NCBI RefSeq assembly: GCF_048323755.1
Contig: NZ_JBLWFS010000019.1
Location: 1-64,000, forward strand
DNA: 64,000 nucleotides
Reading direction: 5' to 3'
Source of the DNA: Alkalihalobacterium sp048323755
GTDB taxonomy: Bacteria > Bacillota > Bacilli > Bacillales > Bacillaceae_F
Part shown: piece after piece, positions 32,968 through 42,043 of the stretch
Layout: every line of letters starts with the position of its first letter
How positions within the stretch are numbered: the stretch's first letter is position 1
Notes under the pieces: generated by a model
Seen by the model: the letters and a program-made list of their open reading frames with translations, nothing else
Databases searched by the model: none
What the model was told of the DNA's origin: nothing
Program-made: the position numbers and the translations under genes

Positions 32968-33528
32968 TCATCCCCTCCGTTCTAAAATAAGTTCAACTGC
33001 CTTCCTCGTAATTGGCGATCCTTTTTCAACCGTATCAAAACCTCCCATTTTTCCAATATCACCAACACCGACAACGATAGGAATTTCCAATTCATCTAAA
33101 ATATAGACAGTATCGCCATCTATTCTCCCTAATTCAATATCTTGTAATCCATTTTTATCAACACCAAATTCTGTTAAATTTCCAAACCTGTCAATTGAAA
33201 CATCAACCTTTGTCCATTCTGCAAAGTGAGTATGTGATGCGACAGCTATAGCACCAATCACCTCAACCGTTGGGTCACTTGCTACATATCTTAATGCTTG
33301 TTCTCCTGGACCTTCCATTTTATAACCACAGTCATCAAACATAACAAGGATTGGATCATAGGGAGTTTTATGGATTAAGTCTACTAATTCTTGCCCACCT
33401 AAAACTGAAGGGTTTCCTGCTGAACTAGAAATACACCTGCCGCCAATTTCTTTGGCAACATGTTGAACTGCCTTTTTAGCTGATTCGTCTCCATCGGTAA
33501 TTAAAATCACTTTTTTTCGTGGTTTCAT
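32968..33528 (-). CDS. spoVAEa: Stage V sporulation protein AEa
   Basis: Soluble 186-residue protein of the SpoVA locus. The start at 33528 (MKPRKKVILITDGD) has AAGGGG seven bases upstream; an 11-residue longer frame overlapping spoVAEb lacks a site. Rossmann-like N-terminal part, with SASAGNPSV-like region ISSSAGNPSVLGG, MFDDCGYKMEGPGEQAL and AVASHTHFAEW. It is absent from the second spoVA operon at 10914-14670. Precise function is unknown. Confidence 0.92.
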   Translation of the reverse strand: MKPRKKVILITDGDESAKKAVQHVAKEIGGRCISSSAGNPSVLGGQELVDLIHKTPYDPILVMFDDCGYKMEGPGEQALRYVASDPTVEVIGAIAVASHTHFAEWTKVDVSIDRFGNLTEFGVDKNGLQDIELGRIDGDTVYILDELEIPIVVGVGDIGKMGGFDTVEKGSPITRKAVELILERRG

Positions 33529-33532
33529 CCTA

Positions 33533-33886
33533 TTACCCCTTAGGTTTAAAAATAACAGCAACTAAAAATCCAAATAAAATTGCCGTGGAAATACCGACAG
33601 AAGTGACTTCAAAAATCCCCATACCTACCCCTAAAAATCCATAACGTTCAGCTTCTGTCATTGCACCATGGACTAAAGAGTGTCCAAAACTGGTAATTGG
33701 TACTGTTGCTCCAGCTCCCGCAAAATCGATGAGTCTGTCATATAAATGAAATCCATCTAATAGAGCTCCAGCAACGACTAAAGTACTCATCATATGTGAA
33801 GGTGTCATCTTAAAAACATCCAGAAGTATTTGCCCAATGAAACAAATGAACCCACCTACTGCAAATGCAATGATATACTCCATCAT
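33533..33886 (-). CDS. spoVAEb: Stage V sporulation protein AEb, canonical copy
   Basis: 117-residue membrane protein of the SpoVA channel with four hydrophobic helices, FAGAGATVPITSFGHSLVHG and a KPKG end. Its start overlaps the spoVAD stop (ATGA). Closely similar to the copy at 12024-12374. Confidence 0.93.
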   Translation of the reverse strand: MMEYIIAFAVGGFICFIGQILLDVFKMTPSHMMSTLVVAGALLDGFHLYDRLIDFAGAGATVPITSFGHSLVHGAMTEAERYGFLGVGMGIFEVTSVGISTAILFGFLVAVIFKPKG

Positions 33887-34899
33887 TGCTCAACCACCTC
33901 TGATTCAAAAACAACACCATGAGCAATACAAGGTATTGACTCTTTTTGCTGCATCATTGTTGGACTCATTAATGCTCCCGTCGCAACGACAAGCATTCGT
34001 TTCAATTTCCCTAATTGCATTTGTTTTATTAAGTGTCCATATGTAACGACAGCCGGGCAAGCACATCCGCTACCTCCTGCAAATACAGGTTGATCTCTAC
34101 TAAAAATCATCACACCGCAATCTTGATGTTTATTTTTTAGTTTAATTCCCTGCTCTCGCAGGAGCTCTTTAAGTACCTTACTTCCTATTGTTGATAGGTC
34201 ACCTGTGACAATTAAATCGTAATCCTCTTCAGACCTACCCGTTTCCTTAAAGTGAGTTAATATGGTATCCACCGCTGCTGGTACCATCGCCGTTCCCATA
34301 TTGAAAGGGTCTTTTATCCCCATATCAACAACCCTCCCAATTGTTGCGTGCGTAACTCTAATAGTTGAAGGTTTTTTGCTAAGAAGTACTGCACCTGCAC
34401 CAGTCACCGTAAAAGTGGTCGTGTCTGGCTTTTGTCCCCCAAATTCAGTCGGATAACGAAATTGCCGTTCTGCTGTAGCATTATGACTGCTCGTTGCAGC
34501 AATTACTCGGTTGCCAAATCCACCACTAATTAAGGAAGCACCTATCGCAACAGTCTCCATCGCAGTAGCACAAGCTGAAAATGCTCCTAAATAGGGGATC
34601 TTCATTTGTCTAGCTACATAGTTTGATGTAACATTCTGATTGAGCAGATCACCAGCCAACATTAAACTAATTTCCCTTTCTTTTTTGTTAGCTCTTTGTA
34701 AACAGATTGAAATGGCATCTGTCATTAATCGGCGTTCAGCTAATTCCCAGTTATCTTCACCACAATATAGATTGTCATAACACTTATCGAAACTGTCATT
34801 CAATGGGCCATTGCTTTCATAAGGTCCAACCGCTGTACCCACTGCTTCTACAAAAATATCCTCCTTAAAGTGCCATGTTTGTTGCTGATTGATATTCAT
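33883..34899 (-). CDS. spoVAD: Stage V sporulation protein AD, canonical copy
   Basis: Dipicolinate-binding thiolase-fold component of the SpoVA channel, located on the outer face of the spore inner membrane. 338 residues. Landmarks are FSACATAMETVAIGASLI, SSHNATAERQFRYPTEFG, GRVVDMGIKDPFNMGTAMVP and GGSGCACPAVVTYGHL. GGAGAAATCAA precedes the ATG. It overlaps spoVAEb and follows spoVAC by 51 bases. Confidence 0.95.
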   Translation of the reverse strand: MNINQQQTWHFKEDIFVEAVGTAVGPYESNGPLNDSFDKCYDNLYCGEDNWELAERRLMTDAISICLQRANKKEREISLMLAGDLLNQNVTSNYVARQMKIPYLGAFSACATAMETVAIGASLISGGFGNRVIAATSSHNATAERQFRYPTEFGGQKPDTTTFTVTGAGAVLLSKKPSTIRVTHATIGRVVDMGIKDPFNMGTAMVPAAVDTILTHFKETGRSEEDYDLIVTGDLSTIGSKVLKELLREQGIKLKNKHQDCGVMIFSRDQPVFAGGSGCACPAVVTYGHLIKQMQLGKLKRMLVVATGALMSPTMMQQKESIPCIAHGVVFESEVVEQ

Positions 34900-34950
34900 T
34901 TGATTTCTCCAATTCTTTTGAGTTTGGAAAGAAGGCTTCTATTAGCCCTC

Positions 34951-35412
34951 TTAGGTAATTAACGTTTGAACTAACAACCTTGTTAATCCTACTAAGTAAG
35001 CAGAAACAACTCCAAACGCAATAACAGCACCCGCTATACGAAACATATTAGCTCCAATTCCAAGTACAAGTCCTTCACTACGATGTTCTAAAGCCGCACT
35101 TGCTATTGCATTTGCAAAACCAGTAACAGGTACGAGTGCACCTGCACCTGCAAATTGGCCAAGTCGATCAAAAAAACCTAAACCTGTCATTAAAGCTGCA
35201 ATTAAGATTAAAGTAGCAATCATAGGACTTACAGCGGTAGCTTCTGTTAAATCAAAGACTCTTAAATAGTAATTTGAAATACCTTGTCCAAATGCACAAA
35301 TAATTCCACCTATTACATAAGCTTTAAATCCATTTTTTAAGTAGTGGGCTTTAGGTTGAAAAGGTTTGATTTTTTTCTGAAACTCTTTTTGTAACTTTTT
35401 ATTGTCCTCCAT
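34951..35412 (-). CDS. spoVAC: Stage V sporulation protein AC, canonical copy
   Basis: Membrane channel component for dipicolinate movement. 153 residues: a Lys-rich N-terminal tail, then helices with GQFAGAGALVPVTGFANAIAS and EHRSEGLVLGIGANMFRIAG. Paralogue of the copy at 13391-13870. Confidence 0.94.
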   Translation of the reverse strand: MEDNKKLQKEFQKKIKPFQPKAHYLKNGFKAYVIGGIICAFGQGISNYYLRVFDLTEATAVSPMIATLILIAALMTGLGFFDRLGQFAGAGALVPVTGFANAIASAALEHRSEGLVLGIGANMFRIAGAVIAFGVVSAYLVGLTRLLVQTLIT

Positions 35413-35430
35413 CTCTCCATGACCTTCCTT

Positions 35431-35853
35431 CTATCGATCTACAAAGTAAATCCAATGATAAAGCGAACCAAAGACCTTTCCTAAAACGATAGCCATTAAC
35501 AATAAAATTATTTTTTCAGCAATACCTAAGCGTTTTGCAAGTATAGGTAGCACATTAAGAACCTCTGTCAGTGCTGCAGCCAATAAACCAATAAAAATTC
35601 CCTCTGCTAATCCAATTGGAATAAGTAAAAAAGCACTCAAATATAAAACAATATCATTTAAACTAAACACTGAACCTGTTAAAGCGCCCAAAACAACAGC
35701 CCACTCATATATATGAATATACTTTCCTGTTTTTGATAACTGAGTAAGTCTAGGGACGACCCCGAGCACCGTTAAGAAAGCAACAAATCCACTCCCAACC
35801 GCAAGACCTCCAGCTAGACCAATTAGGATCGTTAACACAGCTTCAATGGTCAT
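35431..35853 (-). CDS. spoVAB: Stage V sporulation protein AB
   Basis: 140-residue polytopic membrane protein with about four helices (GLAGGLAVGSGFVAFLTVLG; AEGIFIGLLAAALTEVLNVLP). Needed for dipicolinate uptake in B. subtilis. It overlaps spoVAA by 11 bases. No equivalent exists in the second spoVA operon. Confidence 0.93.
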   Translation of the reverse strand: MTIEAVLTILIGLAGGLAVGSGFVAFLTVLGVVPRLTQLSKTGKYIHIYEWAVVLGALTGSVFSLNDIVLYLSAFLLIPIGLAEGIFIGLLAAALTEVLNVLPILAKRLGIAEKIILLLMAIVLGKVFGSLYHWIYFVDR

Positions 35854-36466
35854 TCAACTTTGTTTCACTTTCACTGTTTTCGTGATGCGTAATATATTGG
35901 TCTAAGTCTTGCTGATACTTAAACATTTCAACTTCAAGAGGACTAGGTTCTTCATTTAATCGTTTTCGGAAGACATGATTAAAGAATATAATCATCCCTA
36001 ACCCTAATCCGATGGAATACGGAACTTGTAATAACAGCGGCTTAGCAATTTCATTCCCAGTAACTGTAGTGAACATCCGTTGATGAACTTCCCTCATGCT
36101 GACATCTTCATGGAAGTTCATAATTGCCATACCAGCACCGATAAATAAAAGTAGCCAAATGAATACAAAATAAACAGGTTCAATCCTCTTTGATTTCATT
36201 TTCACTTCAAGGATTGTCTGTGCAGCCCCAATCGATTGAACATCACTGTGAGGAACAGCCTCACTTATTGCAATAATGACTTTCATTACATCAATTAATA
36301 CAAAGTTTTTATCACTCGGCTTCACTTGGTGGATTGGAAGGTGAATGATCTTCTCCCTTATTAAAGGTTCAGCAATTATCTGTGCTAATTCTCCAACTTT
36401 TACATGCTGATTTGCTTTAACCTCTACCTTATGCCTCATTCGGATATAGACTAAAAGCTCACTCAT
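35843..36466 (-). CDS. spoVAA: Stage V sporulation protein AA
   Basis: First gene of the canonical operon. 207 residues: a soluble N-terminal domain (1-105; VYIRMRHKVEVKANQHVKVG) and two C-terminal membrane helices (about 107-127 and 155-180). GGAGGGAGAGGT lies before the start. A sigma G-type -10 box lies 42-48 bases upstream. Confidence 0.92.
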   Translation of the reverse strand: MSELLVYIRMRHKVEVKANQHVKVGELAQIIAEPLIREKIIHLPIHQVKPSDKNFVLIDVMKVIIAISEAVPHSDVQSIGAAQTILEVKMKSKRIEPVYFVFIWLLLFIGAGMAIMNFHEDVSMREVHQRMFTTVTGNEIAKPLLLQVPYSIGLGLGMIIFFNHVFRKRLNEEPSPLEVEMFKYQQDLDQYITHHENSESETKLNDH

Positions 36467-36507
36467 ACCTCTCCCTCCAAAACAGGAAATTACTATCTAA
36501 ATTGTCC

Positions 36508-36514
36508 TAGTATG
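36508..36514 (-). promoter_or_regulatory. Candidate sigma G -10 element of the spoVA operon
   Basis: CATACTA on the minus strand is a full match to the sigma G -10 consensus CATNMTA as I recall it. The -35 region (TAGTA, 18 bases further upstream) matches poorly. The operon is sigma G-dependent in B. subtilis. Confidence 0.5.
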
Positions 36515-36675
36515 GTTATGATTTGCATTAAGTACTAAATTATGTATTTTAGTTATGAAAAGCGATGTTACAGTTACTCTGATTAATAAAGAATGCTTAT
36601 TAAGCATCATCATCTAAAAAATAAAAGATCATAATATATGCCCTCATAGCTGTAACATGTAATGACTAGACCAAA

Positions 36676-36712
36676 GAAAAAAAGACCAAAGGACTAATCG
36701 CCCATTTGGTCT
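36676..36712 (-). terminator. Terminator of the spoIIA operon
   Basis: Stem AGACCAAA / TTTGGTCT (36683-36690 with 36705-36712) overlapping the sigF stop, followed on the minus strand by TTTTTTT. Confidence 0.8.
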
Positions 36713-37452
36713 CTAATCTGTTCAAGTATTTTCTTTTCTAATCTTGAAACTTGTACTTGAGATATTCCGAGTCGCTCAGCTACTTCAGATTGAGTCTGAT
36801 CTTTGTAATATCTCAAATATACGATAAGTCGTTCTCGTTCATCTAAATGGCGGATCGCCTCAGTTAGAGCAATCTTATCAAACCACTTATTACCCGTTTG
36901 ATCAGCGATTTGATCTAAAAGCGTAATAGGATCTCCATCATTTTCATAGACTGTTTCATGAATGGACGTTAATGAACGACTTGCTTCTCCTGCAAATACT
37001 ACCTCCTCAGGAGAGATTTCTAGTTTTTCAGCAATCTCATTTACCGTAGGAACTCGTCCTAACGTTTTGGAAAGTTCGTCTTTGACCTTACGAATTTTAT
37101 TACCCAACTCTTTTATCGATCGACTCACTTTAACCGTTCCGTCATCTCGCAGGAAGCGTTGAATTTCACCGATAATCATTGGGACAGCATACGTTGAAAA
37201 CTTCACATCATACGACAAGTCAAACTTATCGACTGATTTAATTAGGCCAATACAACCAATTTGGAACAAATCGTCTGCTTCATATCCCCGGTTTAAAAAA
37301 CGTTGGACGACAGACCAAACAAGGCGAGTGTTTCGGTTCACAATTAAGTCCCTAGCTTCTACATCACCTGCTTGACTTCGTTCAATAAGCTTTTTAATTT
37401 CATCATCTTTTAAGTAGGCATCGTTATTTCCATGCTTAACCTCCACATCCAT
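36694..37452 (-). CDS. sigF: RNA polymerase sigma factor F (SpoIIAC)
   Basis: First forespore-specific sigma factor. 252 residues. Region 2 has NRNTRLVWSVVQRFLNRG and YEADDLFQIGCIGLI, with the DKFDLSYDVKFSTYAVPMII core segment. Region 3 follows, and region 4 has RYYKDQTQSEVAERLGISQVQVSRLEKKIL. It is held inactive by SpoIIAB encoded immediately upstream. The start lies 12 bases after spoIIAB. Confidence 0.96.
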   Translation of the reverse strand: MDVEVKHGNNDAYLKDDEIKKLIERSQAGDVEARDLIVNRNTRLVWSVVQRFLNRGYEADDLFQIGCIGLIKSVDKFDLSYDVKFSTYAVPMIIGEIQRFLRDDGTVKVSRSIKELGNKIRKVKDELSKTLGRVPTVNEIAEKLEISPEEVVFAGEASRSLTSIHETVYENDGDPITLLDQIADQTGNKWFDKIALTEAIRHLDERERLIVYLRYYKDQTQSEVAERLGISQVQVSRLEKKILEQIRDQMGD

Positions 37453-37464
37453 AGGCAGGACTCC

Positions 37465-37905
37465 TTAATTGCACATGGCTTTGCTTTTTGATAGATATTT
37501 TTTTAAATATACGGTTGTACCCATCATCGGTTCAGAGATGACTTGAAGTTCATCCATGAAGTTTTCCATGATCGTAAAGCCCATACCAGACCGTTCCAAC
37601 TCTGGCTTCGTTGTATATAACGGCTGTTTCGCTTCGTTGATATTATCGATGCCTACACCTTCATCACGAATAATGAGTTCAATCGTATCTTGTTCTAGTG
37701 TTACTGAAATGAAAACAGTTCCTTCTGGCTGATTATGATAGCCATGAATAATCGCATTTGTAACTGCTTCAGAAACGACTGTTTTGATCTCTGTAATTTC
37801 TTCCATCGTCGGATCAAGTTGTGCAACAAAGGCACCAACAGTTACCCGAGCAAATGCCTCATTTTGACTTAAAGCTGAGAACTTTATCTCCATAGAATTC
37901 TTCAT
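37465..37905 (-). CDS. spoIIAB: Anti-sigma F factor SpoIIAB
   Basis: GHKL-fold serine kinase that binds sigma F and phosphorylates SpoIIAA. 146 residues. ATP-binding boxes are SEAVTNAIIHGYHN (N box), DEGVGIDNI (G1) and ERSGMGFTIMENFMD (G2). It begins three bases after the spoIIAA stop. Confidence 0.96.
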   Translation of the reverse strand: MKNSMEIKFSALSQNEAFARVTVGAFVAQLDPTMEEITEIKTVVSEAVTNAIIHGYHNQPEGTVFISVTLEQDTIELIIRDEGVGIDNINEAKQPLYTTKPELERSGMGFTIMENFMDELQVISEPMMGTTVYLKKYLSKSKAMCN

Positions 37906-37908
37906 TGA

Positions 37909-38259
37909 TTAAGCCACCCCCAATGTCTGCAAGGCAAATTGTTCACTTTCCTCAAGCCTTACAATTTTAAATAGGCCAGACATCTCGAAAAGTCGTTTAA
38001 CTGCTGGTGAAATTGCACAGACAACCATTTCTCCATCATTATTTTTCACTTGTTTATAGCGACCAAGTATTACTCCTAGACCAGAACTATCCATAAATGA
38101 AAGTTGCTCAAGGTTTAAAACGATATGCTTTAAATCTTGATCCACAAACTGTCTTTCAACTTGTGTTCTTAATTGCTCTGCTGTGTGATGGTCTAGCTCA
38201 CCTTCGAGGCGAACTAACAAAACACTGCCTCTTTGCTCTAAATCAATGATTAAACTCAC
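37909..38259 (-). CDS. spoIIAA: Anti-anti-sigma factor SpoIIAA
   Basis: STAS-domain protein that releases sigma F from SpoIIAB when unphosphorylated. Start at GTG 38259 (MSLIIDLEQ), because GAGGGA lies nine bases upstream; the GTG at 38268 abuts that site directly. With this start the phosphorylated Ser is Ser58 in FMDSSGLG, the same number as in B. subtilis. 116 residues. The gap to dacF (38260-38470) should contain the sigma H promoter. AGGAGTAA near 38350 is a candidate -35, but I could not place a clean -10. Confidence 0.95.
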   Translation of the reverse strand: MSLIIDLEQRGSVLLVRLEGELDHHTAEQLRTQVERQFVDQDLKHIVLNLEQLSFMDSSGLGVILGRYKQVKNNDGEMVVCAISPAVKRLFEMSGLFKIVRLEESEQFALQTLGVA

Positions 38260-38470
38260 TGGTCTCACTCCCTCAATGGTAGTAGGAACATACTTAATTA
38301 ATCATGTCCCATAATGTTCTGCTAGAGAGAGTTTCTATATTTCACCTGCTTACTCCTTCTCGGTGACAAAACTAGTGAAATTTAGTCGTAAATAGTAATA
38401 ATTCTATATCCCATTCGTCAAAAGATAACAAAGTTTCTCAAAGTATTTGGCGTATTCGTTGCTATTGTTT

Positions 38471-39634
38471 TTAATGGACTTGACCAAATTTACCTAATGT
38501 ACGTTTAAATAATTGCCACCAAGAAGCAGACGGCACATCTTCAACTGCAACAAGATCTGTTTCGGAAACGACCTGCCCTTCATTTTCAATAATTAACGTA
38601 CCTAATTTATCACCTTTTTTAATTGGTGCTTTTAGGTCCTCTACAATTGTTACTTTTTCTGTCATATCTTCAACTGTTTCACCTTTTTTCGTTAACAATG
38701 AAACAGGTTCAGCTGTAACAGCTCCTACTTTATTAATTGCACCTTTACTCACTTTTACTTGTGCAAGTTCCTGGTCACGATCATACAACTTATGTGTCAT
38801 ATATTGACTAAAGGCATAGTCTAGCATTTCCGTAACTTGACGGTTTCTCTCTTTAGGAGATGGAGCGCCCATAATGACAGAGATGACACGCATCCCATTC
38901 TTCGCTGCAGTCGCTGTCAAACAATACTTCGCCTCACTCGTATATCCTGTTTTTAATCCATCCACACCTGGATAAAATTTAACTAATTTATTTGTATTGA
39001 CGAGCCAAAACTGTTTGTCCGTGTTTTGCCGTAAGTAATCTTCATAAATTCCTGTGAAGTTTGTAATATCCTCATATTTTAATAATTCTTTTGACATCAT
39101 CGCTAAATCTTTTGCTGTCGTATAGTGGTCAGGTGAAGGCAATCCATTCGAGTTATTGAAGTTTGTATTTTGAAGTCCAAGCTCTTTTGCTCTTTCATTC
39201 ATCATACGAACAAACTCTTCCTCAGAACCTGCAATATGTTCTGCCATAGCTACTGAAGCATCATTTCCTGAAGCTACCGCAATTGCTTTTAGCATATCAG
39301 TAACAGTCATTTCTTCTCCAGGTTCTAAGAAGATTTGTGAACCACCCATCGATGCTGCTCGTTCACTTGTGCGGACTTTATCATCATATTTAATTTTACC
39401 TTTATCGAGTGCCTCCATAATTAAAAGCATCGTCATGATTTTCGTCATACTTGCCGGTGGTAATTCTTTGTCACTATTCTTTTCAAATAAGATTTCTCCA
39501 GTATCTCGTTCAATTAATATCGCAGAAGAAGCATCTGGCGCTAACTGTACCCCTTTTTCTGCAGCTAAACTGCTTGTAGAAAACATACTCATAATGAGTA
39601 CGAACGATAACATTGATGAAATGATAGCCCTCAT
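38471..39634 (-). CDS. dacF: Sporulation D-alanyl-D-alanine carboxypeptidase DacF
   Basis: Forespore penicillin-binding protein acting with DacB on cortex cross-linking. 387 residues, signal peptide 1-25. Catalytic Ser62-Met-Thr-Lys65, then SGN in AVASGNDASVAM and KTG in DGLKTGYTSEAKYC, with a C-terminal beta domain and amphipathic anchor (WWQLFKRTLGKF). GGAGGTC lies upstream of the ATG. As in B. subtilis it is directly upstream of the spoIIA operon and preceded by a sigma F-like promoter. Confidence 0.95.
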   Translation of the reverse strand: MRAIISSMLSFVLIMSMFSTSSLAAEKGVQLAPDASSAILIERDTGEILFEKNSDKELPPASMTKIMTMLLIMEALDKGKIKYDDKVRTSERAASMGGSQIFLEPGEEMTVTDMLKAIAVASGNDASVAMAEHIAGSEEEFVRMMNERAKELGLQNTNFNNSNGLPSPDHYTTAKDLAMMSKELLKYEDITNFTGIYEDYLRQNTDKQFWLVNTNKLVKFYPGVDGLKTGYTSEAKYCLTATAAKNGMRVISVIMGAPSPKERNRQVTEMLDYAFSQYMTHKLYDRDQELAQVKVSKGAINKVGAVTAEPVSLLTKKGETVEDMTEKVTIVEDLKAPIKKGDKLGTLIIENEGQVVSETDLVAVEDVPSASWWQLFKRTLGKFGQVH

Positions 39635-39695
39635 GTTCCAATGACCTCCAATTTTGTTAGTGATTTTTACAGATTAAGACTAATTCTTTTCTAAT

Positions 39696-39724
39696 AATTT
39701 TTTCCAATTCATAAAAGTTTATAC
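39696..39724 (-). promoter_or_regulatory. Candidate sigma F promoter of dacF
   Basis: Minus strand GTATA (39724-39720), 14 bases, GGAAAAAATT (39705-39696). These match the sigma F -35 (GYATA) and -10 (GGNNANANTW) as I recall them. dacF is a known sigma F gene. The rest of the gap to 39854 shows nothing recognisable. Confidence 0.6.
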
Positions 39725-39854
39725 ATATAAATGTGAAACTTCGTAATCAAAGGGGTAGCTGGTAGCTGGTTGCACTAGAAATTCAAGTAAAGTGTAAAAG
39801 GCAGATCTATCAGGACATAAACATGTACTTGAAAGATTTAACTCCATAGAAAAA

Positions 39855-39879
39855 AGAGACTAGCATTGCGCTAGCCTCT
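39855..39879 (-). terminator. Terminator of the deoB-pdp operon
   Basis: 10-bp stem AGAGACTAGC (39855-39864) / GCTAGCCTCT (39870-39879) with one mismatch, followed on the minus strand by TTTTTTC. Seven bases after the pdp stop. Confidence 0.85.
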
Positions 39880-39885
39880 GAGTAT

Positions 39886-41187
39886 TTATGAAATTGTATT
39901 GTAGATGAGTGTAGGAGGATTGACTGGATTTTGCACTATTGTATAAGACCCTTGGACTAATTCAATAACGCTCGCAACATTTTCACTATTACTATGAAGA
40001 GTTGCTATGGCCTCTCCCTCTTTTACTTGATCTCCAATCTTTTTATGAAGAATAATTCCAACAGCTAAATCGATTGAAGATTCTTTAGTTGCTCTTCCTG
40101 CTCCCAACGTCATCGCCGCTAAGCCGATTTTATCAGCTACAATTTTAGAGATGTAGCCACTTTCAGTTGCCTTAATTGGAATTTCAAATGACGCAGTCGG
40201 TAACTTATCAAGATCATCAACAACAGTTAAATCGCCACCTTGAGCGGCAATAAACGCTTTTAACTTTTCGATTGCAGCCCCATTAGTAATCACTTCTTGG
40301 AGCTTAGCTCTTGCTTCCTCAATTGAAGTTGCTTGTTTTGCCAGGAAAACCATATAACTGCCCAGCGTCAAACAAAGCTCTAGCAAATCATCAGGTCCAT
40401 TTCCTTTTAACATTTCAATTGCTTCTCTTACCTCCAAAGCGTTACCAACTGAATATCCCAACGGTTGGTTCATGTCTGATATAATTGCCATTGTTTGTCT
40501 ACCAAGATTATTTCCTATCTCAACCATCGCTTCTGCCAATTCTTTAGACTTTTCAAGCTCTTTCATAAAGGCACCAGAGCCGGTCTTTACATCTAAAACG
40601 ATCGCATCTGCTCCAGACGCAATTTTTTTACTCATAATTGAACTTGCAATTAACGGGATGGAATTAACCGTAGCCGTTACATCACGTAGGCCGTAAAGCT
40701 TTTTATCAGCAGGTGTTAAGTTTGCGGTTTGTCCGATCACTGCTAATTTATTTTTATTAACGAGTTCACTAAATTCACTCGTATCAATTTCTACATGAAA
40801 ACCAGGGATTGCTTCAAGTTTATCAATTGTTCCACCGGTATGACCTAAGCCACGGCCAGACATTTTAGCAACAGGAACACCCGCAGCTGCTACTAAGGGT
40901 GCTAACGCAATTGTTGTTTTATCCCCTACTCCACCAGTAGAATGCTTATCCACTTTTATTCCTTCTATTTCTGATAAATCTATTTGATCACCAGATTCAA
41001 CCATTGCCATCGTTAAAGATGCACGTTCTTGCGGTGTCATATCTTGAAAAAAGATAGCCATCGCAAATGCAGAAATTTGATAGTCCGGAATCTCATCATT
41101 TGTGTACCCTTTAATGATGAATTCTATTTCTTCTTTGGTTAATTCCGCACCATCTCGTTTTTTTTCAATTAAATCGACCATTCTCAT
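39886..41187 (-). CDS. pdp: Pyrimidine-nucleoside phosphorylase
   Basis: Cleaves uridine, deoxyuridine and thymidine to base and (deoxy)ribose 1-phosphate. 433 residues. The N-terminal helical lobe begins MRMVDLIEKKRDG. The phosphate and substrate site has DKHSTGGVGDKTTIALAPLV and the KMSGRGLGHTGGTIDKLE signature. A C-terminal alpha/beta domain ends near residue 430. Last gene of the xerD-deoB-pnp-pnp-pdp run. In B. subtilis pdp is elsewhere (with dra and nupC), so its joining here is a local difference. Confidence 0.94.
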   Translation of the reverse strand: MRMVDLIEKKRDGAELTKEEIEFIIKGYTNDEIPDYQISAFAMAIFFQDMTPQERASLTMAMVESGDQIDLSEIEGIKVDKHSTGGVGDKTTIALAPLVAAAGVPVAKMSGRGLGHTGGTIDKLEAIPGFHVEIDTSEFSELVNKNKLAVIGQTANLTPADKKLYGLRDVTATVNSIPLIASSIMSKKIASGADAIVLDVKTGSGAFMKELEKSKELAEAMVEIGNNLGRQTMAIISDMNQPLGYSVGNALEVREAIEMLKGNGPDDLLELCLTLGSYMVFLAKQATSIEEARAKLQEVITNGAAIEKLKAFIAAQGGDLTVVDDLDKLPTASFEIPIKATESGYISKIVADKIGLAAMTLGAGRATKESSIDLAVGIILHKKIGDQVKEGEAIATLHSNSENVASVIELVQGSYTIVQNPVNPPTLIYNTIS

Positions 41188-41200
41188 TGAATGTTACACC

Positions 41201-42028
41201 TCACAGCTCGACATCTGCTACAATTTTCTTAACAAGCTTAATAAATTTTGGTTTTGTGCGGTTCGCGACCTCAACTACCTGCTCATGAGTAATTCCTTCT
41301 AAATCTTCACCAATTGCCATATCAGTAATACAAGAAATACCAATCACTTTCATTTGTGCATGGCTTGCTACAATTACCTCTGGAACAGTAGACATACCAA
41401 TTACGTCGCCACCCAGATTTCTTAACATAATAAGTTCTGCTCCAGACATATATGTTGGACCAGTCACACCAGCATAAACCCCTTTTTGGAGTTTTATATC
41501 TAGTTCATTTCCTACTTGTGCTACAAAATCAACAAGCTTAGGTGTATAAGCACTGCTCATATCAGGGAAACGTGGTCCTAGCTCATTGTAATTTGGCCCA
41601 ATAAGCGGATTTTCTCCTGTCATATTTAAGTGGTCCGTAATGATCATTAAATCTCCAGGAGCAAACTCTTTGTTCATTCCACCACAAGCATTTGTTACAA
41701 CAATCAACTCAACACCTAGTTGCTTCATTACACGAACAGGAAACGTCACTTCTTGCATGGAGTAGCCTTCATAGTAATGAAAACGACCTTGCATCGCAAT
41801 TACTTGTTTTCCTTCAAGTTGACCAATGACCAGTTGTCCGGCATGTCCTTCTACTGTTGAAACCGGGAAGTTAGGAATTTCACCATAAGGAATTTGAACT
41901 GGATTTTGAACTTCATCTGCCAGCTCACCTAGACCTGAACCAAGTATTAAACCGATTTTTGGCTTCCCTGAAATTTTCTCTTCTATAAATGCAGCTGACT
42001 CGTTAATTTTTACTAACATGTTTTCCAT
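41201..42028 (-). CDS. Purine nucleoside phosphorylase paralogue with altered base-binding residues
   Basis: 275-residue trimeric-type PNP in tandem with the gene upstream. Shared blocks include IGLILGSGLGELADE, FPVSTVEGHAGQLVIG, MQGRFHYYEGYS and MSTVPEVIVASHAQM. Two positions that contact the purine differ. The Glu of the canonical CYETPAE is Met194 in TYMSGAE. The Asn of ISCISNMAAG is Asp236 in ISCITDMAIG. An Asn-to-Asp change at this place is the feature that separates methylthioadenosine phosphorylases from 6-oxopurine PNPs. A preference for 6-aminopurine nucleosides is my inference. GGGG lies eight bases before the ATG. Confidence 0.85.
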   Translation of the reverse strand: MENMLVKINESAAFIEEKISGKPKIGLILGSGLGELADEVQNPVQIPYGEIPNFPVSTVEGHAGQLVIGQLEGKQVIAMQGRFHYYEGYSMQEVTFPVRVMKQLGVELIVVTNACGGMNKEFAPGDLMIITDHLNMTGENPLIGPNYNELGPRFPDMSSAYTPKLVDFVAQVGNELDIKLQKGVYAGVTGPTYMSGAELIMLRNLGGDVIGMSTVPEVIVASHAQMKVIGISCITDMAIGEDLEGITHEQVVEVANRTKPKFIKLVKKIVADVEL

Positions 42029-42043
42029 ATGTATTACCCCTTC

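Noticed and set aside
38269..38470. Sigma H promoter before spoIIAA
   Set aside because: Expected from B. subtilis, and AGGAGTAA near 38350 is suggestive, but no -10 at a suitable distance could be read, so it is not listed as a feature.
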